From contig JAFTYI010000017.1 in the NCBI GenBank assembly GCA_017464815.1, forward strand, positions 1-38,606: a stretch of DNA of 38,606 bases, given 5' to 3'. Below the pieces are notes generated by a model. It was not told where the DNA came from and ran no database searches. It was given only the letters and a program-made list of their open reading frames with translations. Position 1 is the first letter of the stretch. Every line of letters starts with the position of its first letter. The position numbers and the translations under genes were made by a program. This stretch comes from Bacteroidaceae bacterium. GTDB lineage: Bacteria > Bacteroidota > Bacteroidia > Bacteroidales > Bacteroidaceae. Positions 8,671 through 15,324 of the stretch are shown here, piece by piece.

Positions 8671-10224
8671 TTAGAGTGGAATATTACCGTGCTTCTTGGC
8701 AGGATTACTCAACTTCTTGGTTTGCAATTGTTGCAAAGCACGAATTACACGGAAACGGGTATTGCGCGGTTCGATAACATCGTCAATGTAGCCATACTTG
8801 GCTGCATTGTACGGATTGGCGAACAGCTTGGTGTATTCGGCTTCCTTTTCGGCAAGGAATGCAGCCGGGTCAGCTTGTTCCTTGGCTTCGCGAGCGTACA
8901 ATACTTCAACGGCACCAGCTCCACCCATCACGGCAATTTCGGCAGTAGGCCATGCGTAGTTCATGTCGCCACGGAGCTGCTTGCAGCTCATTACGATGTG
9001 TGAACCACCGTATGACTTACGCAGGGTAACGGTAACCTTGGGCACTGTAGCTTCACCGTATGCATAAAGCAACTTGGCACCGTGAAGGATAACACCATTG
9101 TATTCCTGGCCTGTACCTGGGAGGAATCCTGGTACGTCTACAAGTGATACGATGGGAATGTTGAAGGCATCGCAGAAACGAACGAAGCGGGCTCCCTTAC
9201 GAGAGGCGTTGCTGTCCAATACGCCTGCCAGGAACTTAGGCTGGTTGGCCACGATACCTACTGACTGACCGTTGAAACGGGCAAAGCCGATAATGATATT
9301 CTTGGCAAAATCCTTTTGGATTTCGAGGAATTCACCATTGTCCACAATCGCACCAATTACTTCATACATATCGTAAGGCTTGGTAGGGCTGTCGGGGATA
9401 ATTTCGTTCAGTGAATCTTCCAAACGGTCAATGGGGTCTTTGCAATCCAAGAAAGGAGGCTCTTCCAGATTGTTCTGCGGAATGTAGCTCAACAATTTGC
9501 GGATAAGCAGCAAAGCTTCTTCTTCGGTCTTTGCAGTGAAGTGGGTTACACCACTCTTAGTAGAGTGAACGCTTGCACCACCCAAGTTTTCTTGCGATAC
9601 GTCTTCACCTGTTACGGTCTTCACTACCTTCGGACCTGTAAGGAACATGTATGATGTACCTTCCATCATCAAAGTAAAGTCTGTCAAAGCAGGAGAATAA
9701 ACAGCACCACCGGCACAAGGGCCAAAGATTCCGGAAATTTGAGGAATTACACCCGAAGCAAGGATGTTGCGCTGGAAGATTTCAGCATATCCGGCCAAGG
9801 CGTTGATACCTTCCTGGATACGTGCACCGCCCGAATCGTTGATACCGATACAGGGAGCACCCATCTTCATGGCTTGATCCATCACCTTACAAATCTTGAG
9901 CGACATGGTTTCGGAGAGTGAACCGGCCGATACGGTGAAGTCTTGTGCAAAGATATATACCAGACGTCCGTCGATAGTACCGCAACCGGTTACCACACCA
10001 TCACCTGCATAATGTTTCTTCTCCATACCGAAGTTGGTGCAACGGTGTTCAACGAACATGTCCATTTCTTCGAAGCTGCCTTCGTCCAACAGCATGGCAA
10101 TGCGTTCACGGGCAGTATACTTGCCCTTTTCATGTTGTTTGGCAATGGCCTTTTCGCCACCACCCAGACGTGCTACCGCACGGCGTTCAATAAGTTCCTG
10201 TATTTTTTCAAGTTGATTGCTCAT
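8671..10224 (-). CDS. mmdA: Methylmalonyl-CoA decarboxylase / acyl-CoA carboxyltransferase subunit
   Basis: A 517-residue cytoplasmic carboxyltransferase that moves the carboxyl group of methylmalonyl-CoA to biotin, releasing propionyl-CoA. Both crotonase-like halves are present. Oxyanion and CoA-binding glycine motifs are visible at [11 protein letters not shown] (129-139) and [11 protein letters not shown] (168-178), with [16 protein letters not shown] and LRKSYGGSH in the second half. The protein could also act as a propionyl-CoA carboxylase beta chain, but no biotin carboxylase gene is here, while the epimerase and membrane subunits are. The Na+-pumping decarboxylase is therefore the better reading. 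It lies 35 bases after the epimerase gene. Confidence 0.93.
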   Translation of the reverse strand: MSNQLEKIQELIERRAVARLGGGEKAIAKQHEKGKYTARERIAMLLDEGSFEEMDMFVEHRCTNFGMEKKHYAGDGVVTGCGTIDGRLVYIFAQDFTVSAGSLSETMSLKICKVMDQAMKMGAPCIGINDSGGARIQEGINALAGYAEIFQRNILASGVIPQISGIFGPCAGGAVYSPALTDFTLMMEGTSYMFLTGPKVVKTVTGEDVSQENLGGASVHSTKSGVTHFTAKTEEEALLLIRKLLSYIPQNNLEEPPFLDCKDPIDRLEDSLNEIIPDSPTKPYDMYEVIGAIVDNGEFLEIQKDFAKNIIIGFARFNGQSVGIVANQPKFLAGVLDSNASRKGARFVRFCDAFNIPIVSLVDVPGFLPGTGQEYNGVILHGAKLLYAYGEATVPKVTVTLRKSYGGSHIVMSCKQLRGDMNYAWPTAEIAVMGGAGAVEVLYAREAKEQADPAAFLAEKEAEYTKLFANPYNAAKYGYIDDVIEPRNTRFRVIRALQQLQTKKLSNPAKKHGNIPL

Positions 10225-10259
10225 CTTCTTATTGATTTATGATTTATAAATTAGGTCCT

Positions 10260-10676
10260 TTATTCGGGCTTTTCACAAAGTTCAGTCAATACACCCAAGG
10301 TTGATTTCGGATGAAGGAATGCAATGTTCAATCCTTCGGCACCCTTACGCGGAGCCTTGTCAATCAGACGGATTCCAGTTGTTTCAGCTTCGGCCAAAGC
10401 ATTGGCGACACCATCTTCTACGGCAAATGCCAAGTGGTGCATACCACCGTTGCCGTTGTTCTTCTCAATAAACTTGGCAATCGTACTTTCGGGGCTTGTA
10501 GGCTCCAGAAGTTCAATCTTTACATCACCCACCTTCAAGAAAGCTGTGCGCACTTTCTGGTCTTCTACTGTCTCGATGTTGTAGCACTTCAGCCCCAACA
10601 CATTCTCGTAATAGGGAAGAGCCTCTTCTATGCTTTTAACGGCAATTCCCAAATGCTCGATATGAGAAATTTTCAT
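10260..10676 (-). CDS. mce: Methylmalonyl-CoA epimerase
   Basis: This enzyme interconverts (R)- and (S)-methylmalonyl-CoA, linking the B12-dependent mutase to the decarboxylase encoded next. The 138 residues form the vicinal-oxygen-chelate fold with two beta-alpha-beta-beta-beta modules. Probable metal ligands are His8 (IEHLGIAV), Glu56 or a neighbour (KIELLEP), His81 (GMHHLAFAV) and Glu132 (LTELCE). The length is normal for the family. It is the first gene of the operon and directly follows a consensus promoter. Confidence 0.95.
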   Translation of the reverse strand: MKISHIEHLGIAVKSIEEALPYYENVLGLKCYNIETVEDQKVRTAFLKVGDVKIELLEPTSPESTIAKFIEKNNGNGGMHHLAFAVEDGVANALAEAETTGIRLIDKAPRKGAEGLNIAFLHPKSTLGVLTELCEKPE

Positions 10677-10726
10677 AACGCGTTTTTATTTAGTTAATTA
10701 TACCTTTATTAATATATAATATTGCG

Positions 10727-10758
10727 CAAAGTTACGAAGAATGTGCATAACTATCAAA
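10727..10758 (-). promoter_or_regulatory. Consensus promoter of the methylmalonyl-CoA operon
   Basis: The minus strand reads TTTG (10755-10758), 20 bases, TAACTTTG (10727-10734): both elements match the Bacteroidales sigma factor consensus exactly. The mce start is about 50 bases downstream. Confidence 0.85.
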
Positions 10759-10849
10759 CATTTCTCCCATTAATTCCTTTTTTTATTAACTTTTCTAAAG
10801 AATTTGTTGAATTGTTGCTTCTCTGCGCTTCTTTTTGAAAAAACATTCG

Positions 10850-10857
10850 TACCTTTG
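10850..10857 (+). promoter_or_regulatory. -7 box for the acetyltransferase gene
   Basis: TACCTTTG, a perfect -7 element, lies 30 bases before ATG 10888. No TTTG sits at the expected distance. Confidence 0.55.
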
Positions 10858-10887
10858 TTTCAATTAAAACAAAAGAGATAAGAGACA

Positions 10888-11451
10888 ATGACAGAAAAAC
10901 AACTGACTCCATCGCTTGCCGATGATGCACAGATACGCACGCTCTATGAGACGGCTTTCCCTGTGGAAGAGCAGATTCCCTATGAAGACCTGAAGCGCCT
11001 GATGGTGGAAATGCCGCTTGACTTCACGGTTTATTACGAGGGAGAGGAGCTCTTGGGCTTTACCATCGTCTATCCCCGGCGGTCGTTCAATTGGTTTTGG
11101 TACTTTGCCGTGCGCGATGAACTTCGTGGCAAAGGGATTGGTCAGCAAATTCTTACCCTTCTGTTGGAAAGATACAAGGATAAGGCTAACATCCTTGACA
11201 TGGAGTCGCCCGAGCAACTGGAGTGTGACAATCGTGAACAACGTCGTCGGCGTCATGCTTTCTATTTGCGAAATGGCTTCCGCGATACGGGGGTCGGCAA
11301 ATCGTTTGATGGAGTGGACATGACTATTCTGATGAATGGCGAGGGCACTTTCACCTTGCAAGATTATAATACGGTACTCGATGAACTACGCTCGTTTTGG
11401 AGTGCAATGCCGGATGGAAAGAATCATGAAACTACTTTGGATAGACCTTAA
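10888..11451 (+). CDS. GNAT-family N-acetyltransferase
   Basis: A 187-residue protein with the acetyl-CoA pyrophosphate-binding motif A in ELRGKGIGQQIL (R80 to G85), preceded by the beta4 strand FAVRDE and followed by FYLRNGF, the typical late GNAT block. The acyl acceptor is unknown. Its last 26 bases overlap the start of the radical SAM gene in another frame, so the two are probably translated from one message. Nothing about the sequence indicates a specific substrate such as a ribosomal protein, tRNA or antibiotic. Confidence 0.85.
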   Translation: MTEKQLTPSLADDAQIRTLYETAFPVEEQIPYEDLKRLMVEMPLDFTVYYEGEELLGFTIVYPRRSFNWFWYFAVRDELRGKGIGQQILTLLLERYKDKANILDMESPEQLECDNREQRRRRHAFYLRNGFRDTGVGKSFDGVDMTILMNGEGTFTLQDYNTVLDELRSFWSAMPDGKNHETTLDRP

Positions 11452-13234
11452 CTGTTCGTATGCCCATAGCTCTTTGGCCTTGCCGGCACTTCATGCTCAG
11501 GTGATGGAGCGCGAGGAGGTGGAGTGGGAGGTGGTGCGCACTACGAATAACGAATCTGTGGGCACAACCGTTGATGCCATCTATGCCCGTCGTCCCGACG
11601 TGATTGCCGCCACGGCCTGGCTCTTCACCCACGAGCAGTTGCTCCACATCATCGTGCGTGCAAAGGCCCTGATGCCTCATGTGAAGGTGATATTGGGAGG
11701 CCCCGAGTTCTTGGGTGATAATGAAACTTACCTGCGCCAGCGTCCCGAGGTGGACGCCGTCCTCCGTGGTGAGGGAGAGGAGAGCTTTGCCCGTTGGCTC
11801 CGAGTGTGGGACAAGCCGGATGAGTGGGCGGAGATTGAGGGGGTATGTTATCTAAGGGAGATAAAAGGAGATATTTCTAAGGAGTGTAGGAGGCAGGAGT
11901 GCAGGAGTGTAGACGATACTTCTGCTTGCATAAAGCCAACATCTGGAGAAAGACTATTGTCCACACTCCTAAGTGAAGCGTCACTCCTTCACTCCTCTAC
12001 TCCTAAAAGAAGCGAAACGATATCTCCTCAAAAAATCTATCACGACGGCGGCCTTGCCCGCGTGCTCTCCTTCGACAAGTTGCTCCCTCCTGAGGAGAGT
12101 CCCTTCTTCATGTGGGACAAGCCCTTTGTGCAGGTGGAGACTACGCGCGGATGTTTCAACACCTGCGCCTTCTGTGTCAGTGGGGTGGGAGACCCCGTGC
12201 GGACACTCTCCTTGGACGTCATCCGCCAACGCCTCCACCGCATCCGTGAGCGTGGCATTCGTGATGTGCGGGTGCTTGACCGCACATTTAACTACAATCC
12301 CCGTAAGGCCATAGAGTTGCTGAGGCTTTTTGCCGAGTTTCATCCCCACTTGCGCTTCCATCTCGAGATTCATCCGGCTTTGCTCCCCTCGTCGGTGCGC
12401 GAGATGCTGGCCACTCTTCCCAAAGGGTTGCTTCATTTGGAGGCTGGCATTCAGAGTCTCCGTCAGGAGGTGTTGGACAAAAGTCAACGCAAAGGCACGC
12501 TCGAACAGGCACTCGACGGCCTCCGTTTTCTCTGTTCACTACCCAATCTCGTCACTCATGCCGACCTCATTGCCGGCCTTCCCCTCTACACCCTTACGCA
12601 AATCTACGAGGATATCCGCACCCTCGCCGAATATCAGGCTGGAGAGATTCAGCTCGAATCCCTGAAACTCCTTCCCGGCACAGCCATGCGGCGCGATGCG
12701 GAGGCGCTTGGCATCCGCTATTCGCCCCTTCCTCCGTACGAGGTGCTGGAGACTCCCTCCATCACCAGTGCCCAGTTGCAGGAGGCACGTCGCCTTTCGC
12801 GCCTGCTCGATGCCTACTACAATACGTTCGCTTGGCAGAGGCTGACCCGCCAACTCATTGTCAGTGAGGAGGACTTCCTCATCCGTTTTCTCACCTACCT
12901 GACGGAGCATAACTATATCGATCAGCCCATGAGCCTTGAGCGCCGTGGCGAGTTGCTCTACCTCTTCTGTCGCGACTACTATCCCGCCTACGTCACCCAA
13001 GCCACGGTGGCGTGGATTGAGGCCGGCATGTCCTTGCGCAAAACACCGGCCGAGCACGTCGTCCGTGGCCGGCTCCAACCACCCGCCGATTGGCATGTGG
13101 AGTATGGCGTGTATGACGAATCGCTCCGCCTCTGCCACCTCCCCACCGGCCCCGACGGACAAGGCTACTGGTTCGGCTACGATAGCACCTCGCAACGTCC
13201 GGCACCCATCTTTAAGGCGGTTGTCCCTTTGTGA
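11426..13234 (+). CDS. B12-binding-domain radical SAM protein with in-frame repeat insert
   Basis: A 602-residue protein. An N-terminal B12-binding-like Rossmann domain (1-140, with ILGGPEFLG) is followed by a radical SAM core with the 4Fe-4S cluster motif CFNTCAFC (Cys243, Cys247, Cys250) and a C-terminal DUF4080-like region. The substrate is unknown. ATG 11426 gives the family start MKLLWIDLNCSYAHS; the open frame upstream lies inside the acetyltransferase gene. Residues about 146-202 have no place in either domain and are encoded by an imperfect inverted repeat (11863-12029), so they look like an intergenic-type repeat captured in frame. Conserved sequence resumes at KIYHDGGLARV. Whether the protein tolerates the insert is unknown, but both flanks remain in frame. 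Confidence 0.88.
   Translation: MKLLWIDLNCSYAHSSLALPALHAQVMEREEVEWEVVRTTNNESVGTTVDAIYARRPDVIAATAWLFTHEQLLHIIVRAKALMPHVKVILGGPEFLGDNETYLRQRPEVDAVLRGEGEESFARWLRVWDKPDEWAEIEGVCYLREIKGDISKECRRQECRSVDDTSACIKPTSGERLLSTLLSEASLLHSSTPKRSETISPQKIYHDGGLARVLSFDKLLPPEESPFFMWDKPFVQVETTRGCFNTCAFCVSGVGDPVRTLSLDVIRQRLHRIRERGIRDVRVLDRTFNYNPRKAIELLRLFAEFHPHLRFHLEIHPALLPSSVREMLATLPKGLLHLEAGIQSLRQEVLDKSQRKGTLEQALDGLRFLCSLPNLVTHADLIAGLPLYTLTQIYEDIRTLAEYQAGEIQLESLKLLPGTAMRRDAEALGIRYSPLPPYEVLETPSITSAQLQEARRLSRLLDAYYNTFAWQRLTRQLIVSEEDFLIRFLTYLTEHNYIDQPMSLERRGELLYLFCRDYYPAYVTQATVAWIEAGMSLRKTPAEHVVRGRLQPPADWHVEYGVYDESLRLCHLPTGPDGQGYWFGYDSTSQRPAPIFKAVVPL
11863..12029. repeat. Palindromic GGAGTG-rich repeat inside the radical SAM gene
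   Basis: The left arm (from about 11867, GGAGATATTTCTAAGGAGTG) and the right arm (ending at 12028, CGATATCTCC) are inverted copies with several GGAGTG/CACTCC units. The right-end motif GCGAAACGATATCTCCT differs at one base from the reverse complement of 25619-25635, in the intergenic repeat after the V-ATPase operon. Confidence 0.7.
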
Positions 13235-13252
13235 CTCATTTTTGCGTGAATT

Positions 13253-13345
13253 TCATTTTTCGGTTTCAAGATTGCGGTACGTTTTAACAGTTTCTTCTCC
13301 GGCACGTGCCATCTGGTCGGCAATGTATTGCACAAGGTCTTTCAT
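13253..13345 (-). CDS. Possible 30-residue small protein
   Basis: A minus-strand frame of 30 codons starts at ATG 13345 (a second ATG directly before it, 13348) and ends at TGA 13253. The peptide begins MKDLVQYIADQMARAG and is charged and helical in character. AAGAGA lies just upstream and a perfect -7 box TATCTTTG is 26 bases before the start. I do not recognise it. The evidence is the match of promoter, start and compact frame in a stretch otherwise without genes; conservation is untested. It is convergent with the radical SAM gene. Confidence 0.4.
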   Translation of the reverse strand: MKDLVQYIADQMARAGEETVKTYRNLETEK

Positions 13346-13373
13346 CATAACAATCTCTTTAAATATTTTTCCG

Positions 13374-13381
13374 CAAAGATA
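13374..13381 (-). promoter_or_regulatory. -7 box in front of the small minus-strand frame
   Basis: The minus strand reads TATCTTTG here, with TTTT 19 bases further upstream (13401-13404) as a weak -33 element. Confidence 0.5.
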
Positions 13382-13525
13382 CGGCTTTGTACCGAGGGGA
13401 AAAAATATTTCCCGCTAAAACATATAAGGACGGAGCATCATAAATGTTCGGCGGACACAAGACCAAAGCCTCCGCCAACGCTCTGCTATTTTCCCATCGG
13501 CATACCGCTATCCGTTCATCGACAT

Positions 13526-13544
13526 ATAACGGAATTTCCGTTAT
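13526..13544. repeat. 19-bp odd palindrome ATAACGGAA-T-TTCCGTTAT
   Basis: Perfect 9-base arms around one central base, the same geometry as the dyads that begin 21 bases further on, but with a different sequence. Confidence 0.75.
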
Positions 13545-13564
13545 CAAACCGTTATCTCCTGAAA

Positions 13565-13629
13565 GTGCAGTGCCGCATTATGCAAAAGTACAGTGCGGCA
13601 CTATACAATTGTGTAATGCCGCATTACAC
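13565..13629. repeat. Three 19-bp dyads at an exact 23-bp period
   Basis: Units at 13565-13583, 13588-13606 and 13611-13629 share the form GTnnAnTGCsGCAyTAyrC, each centred on one base, with AT-only 4-base spacers AAAA and AATT. The third is a perfect 9+1+9 palindrome (GTGTAATGC-C-GCATTACAC); the second is nearly perfect. The array resembles a multi-site operator, and its purpose is unknown. Confidence 0.75.
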
Positions 13630-13807
13630 TTTTCACCTATCGAAGAACTCGCACGAAAAAACAGGCATAGTCCGTCGGACAAACAAGTGTCGTCGGACAG
13701 ACTTTCCTATAAAGTCCGTTGAACGGGATCCCCCCCTCCAACATAAGAATCTCTCCCCTTTCATCATTTTTCCTCCACTTTTTCATCCAACCTATTGATT
13801 TTATTGA

Positions 13808-13815
13808 TATATTTG
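13808..13815 (+). promoter_or_regulatory. -7 box for the fimbrillin-like gene
   Basis: TATATTTG matches the TAnnTTTG element. It would give a leader of about 260 bases before ATG 14085. No good TTTG at the right distance. Confidence 0.45.
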
Positions 13816-13839
13816 CAGCGGATTGAGGAAACTCGGTTC

Positions 13840-14005
13840 AAAGACATTAGAAAAAAGAGGCGTTATGTCTTCATCTTGTATATGCGAAGCCTGAGAAACT
13901 TCATAAAGGAAACAAGAGATGATGTAATGGTCTCCGCGCGTATGCGTGGGGCTGTTATTCCCACATCTGTTTCCAAAGGTTTTCTCAGGGCCTGCATATT
14001 AGGAC
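13840..14005 (+). ncRNA. Structured 5' leader of the fimbrillin-like gene
   Basis: A hairpin AAGACAT / ATGTCTT (about 13840-13872) precedes a long inverted repeat: ATATGCGAAGCCTGAGAAA (13880-13898) pairs with the reverse complement of TTTTCTCAGGGCCTGCATAT (13981-14000). GGAAACA / TGTTTCC lies inside and a CCGCGC-GTAT-GCGTGG hairpin is at the tip (13938-13953). The frame running through it has no protein character. It could be a regulatory leader or a separate small RNA. Confidence 0.5.
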
Positions 14006-14084
14006 GTGGTCATACAGTCCTACGCTTCTTTGTGAAACAAAAAATGCAGCATTGAGGGCTGGTGGGTATTTGGAATAAATTAAA

Positions 14085-15062
14085 ATGAAAAGGAATTTAT
14101 TAATGAGCTTTCAAACATTATTCGTTTCAGCTCTATTAATGGTTGGTTGTAGCTCCTCTACAGAGGATATCATTGAACCTGACACGCCTAAAGTGGAAAA
14201 AGATATTCAAGTATCAATCGGTTTCTCTGGTGAAATTTTGAATATTACAGAAAGCCCTTTGTCAAGAAGCACGGATGCTAAAGATTGGTATGCATTTCAA
14301 GTTTATTCTGCACCAGAAGATGGTTCTGAAGGATATTCATATTATGCATACGGTTTCTTTGACAACAAAGAAAACATGATTATCAACCTAAAGGAAGGAT
14401 ACAAATACAAGTTTGATGTATGTATGGTAGTAGACGGTTCCGAAAAGGTATATAAGTTTTCATTGGTAAATGCAGGATGGGCATCGATTGGTAATAGCTT
14501 CTACATTTCTTCTGATGAACATGTAAGATATATGTACGAAGGTTATTTATATCTGAAATCTAATGATACTTATGATCGCCCCAACGTAGACCGCTTCTTC
14601 GGTAGAACTACTGATTATGTTCCCACAGAGGGTGGAAAAGTAGATATCAATATGAAGCGTGTATCTTTTGGAGCTAAATTTGTAGCCAAAGAATTTACAG
14701 GAGGTAACCTTGAAATCAGCGTTGAAGGTGCTCCCATCATCAATTTGGCAGCTAGCGAAGGTAGCGAAACACAAGAAATCATTTCATTCAACAATCTTGA
14801 GAAAGCATACACCTCTACAACTGAATATTCAGAAAGTATTCCGGTCAACATCACATGGGTGAAGACAGATGGCATAAGAATCCCAATTGCATCTGAATCT
14901 GTCGCGTTCAAAAGAAACAAATTAACAACAATAGAGTTTGAAATAAAAGAGAGCACATCAAGAAGCACATTCAATCTCAATACAGACGAAACAATGGAAA
15001 CGGGAGAAACGATTTCCATTGGAGGAGATGGAGCAAATACTGAAGTAAATCCTAATACATAA
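14085..15062 (+). CDS. Fimbrillin-like surface lipoprotein
   Basis: A 325-residue exported protein with a lipoprotein signal ending in LLMVGC (acylated Cys22). The mature part is rich in beta-strand patterns, aromatic residues and Ser/Thr. The arrangement of lipobox, short acidic stretch and then SPLSR-STDA (Arg61) resembles type V pilins of Bacteroidales, which are cut after an arginine about 30-45 residues past the lipidated cysteine, but I cannot confirm the fold. Base composition is more AT-rich than the neighbours, in line with a variable surface gene. It stands alone between a long structured leader and a strong terminator; no anchor, usher or tip genes adjoin it. Alternatives are a DUF-type lipoprotein of unknown role. 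Confidence 0.55.
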   Translation: MKRNLLMSFQTLFVSALLMVGCSSSTEDIIEPDTPKVEKDIQVSIGFSGEILNITESPLSRSTDAKDWYAFQVYSAPEDGSEGYSYYAYGFFDNKENMIINLKEGYKYKFDVCMVVDGSEKVYKFSLVNAGWASIGNSFYISSDEHVRYMYEGYLYLKSNDTYDRPNVDRFFGRTTDYVPTEGGKVDINMKRVSFGAKFVAKEFTGGNLEISVEGAPIINLAASEGSETQEIISFNNLEKAYTSTTEYSESIPVNITWVKTDGIRIPIASESVAFKRNKLTTIEFEIKESTSRSTFNLNTDETMETGETISIGGDGANTEVNPNT

Positions 15063-15095
15063 ATTTTAGGACTGACAATAAAATTATAAAATTAG

Positions 15096-15140
15096 CGGCT
15101 CTACAAATGAAAACTTCACTTTGTAGAGCCGTAACTTTTT
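15096..15140 (+). terminator. Terminator of the fimbrillin-like gene
   Basis: A 12-bp perfect stem (15096-15107 with 15120-15131), extended inward by TGAA/TTCA with one bulged base, is followed by TAACTTTTT. Confidence 0.9.
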
Positions 15141-15230
15141 ACTCAGAAGATTTATATTCTTTACCTTCGCTTCTTCCCCTTTGGAAGTTTCTTACAAGTG
15201 GTAATAGCGAGGGAAAAAAGGTCTTCCAAG

Positions 15231-15317
15231 TTTTTTAGGCACGGATTACTCAGATTCTCGGATAATCTTTTGTTAGTTATAATAATCCGTGTAATCCGCG
15301 AAATCCGTGCCTAAAAA
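15231..15317. repeat. Inverted repeat of the AATCCGTG type
   Basis: TTTTTTAGGCACGGATT (15231-15247) is inverted at AATCCGTGCCTAAAAAG (15301-15317 region), with further CGGAT / ATCCG repeats inside (three AATCCG-type copies at 15284-15306). The layout is that of an intergenic palindromic repeat and it may also end the minus-strand peptidase transcript. Confidence 0.7.
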
Positions 15318-15324
15318 GAATATT

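Noticed and set aside
8671-10224. Propionyl-CoA carboxylase beta subunit
   Set aside because: Sequence alone cannot exclude it, but the operon has a beta-type membrane pump and no biotin carboxylase.
11863-12029. Frameshift or pseudogene in the radical SAM gene
   Set aside because: The insert is a whole number of codons without stops and the conserved sequence continues in the same frame on both sides.
13565-13629. CRISPR array
   Set aside because: The 4-base spacers are far too short and there are no cas genes.
13328-13798. Plus-strand frame of 156 codons
   Set aside because: Crosses the dyad cluster and has no protein-like pattern; the dyads explain the sequence better.
13795-14055. Plus-strand frame of 86 codons
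   Set aside because: Coincides with the inverted-repeat leader and starts before the -7 box; better read as RNA.
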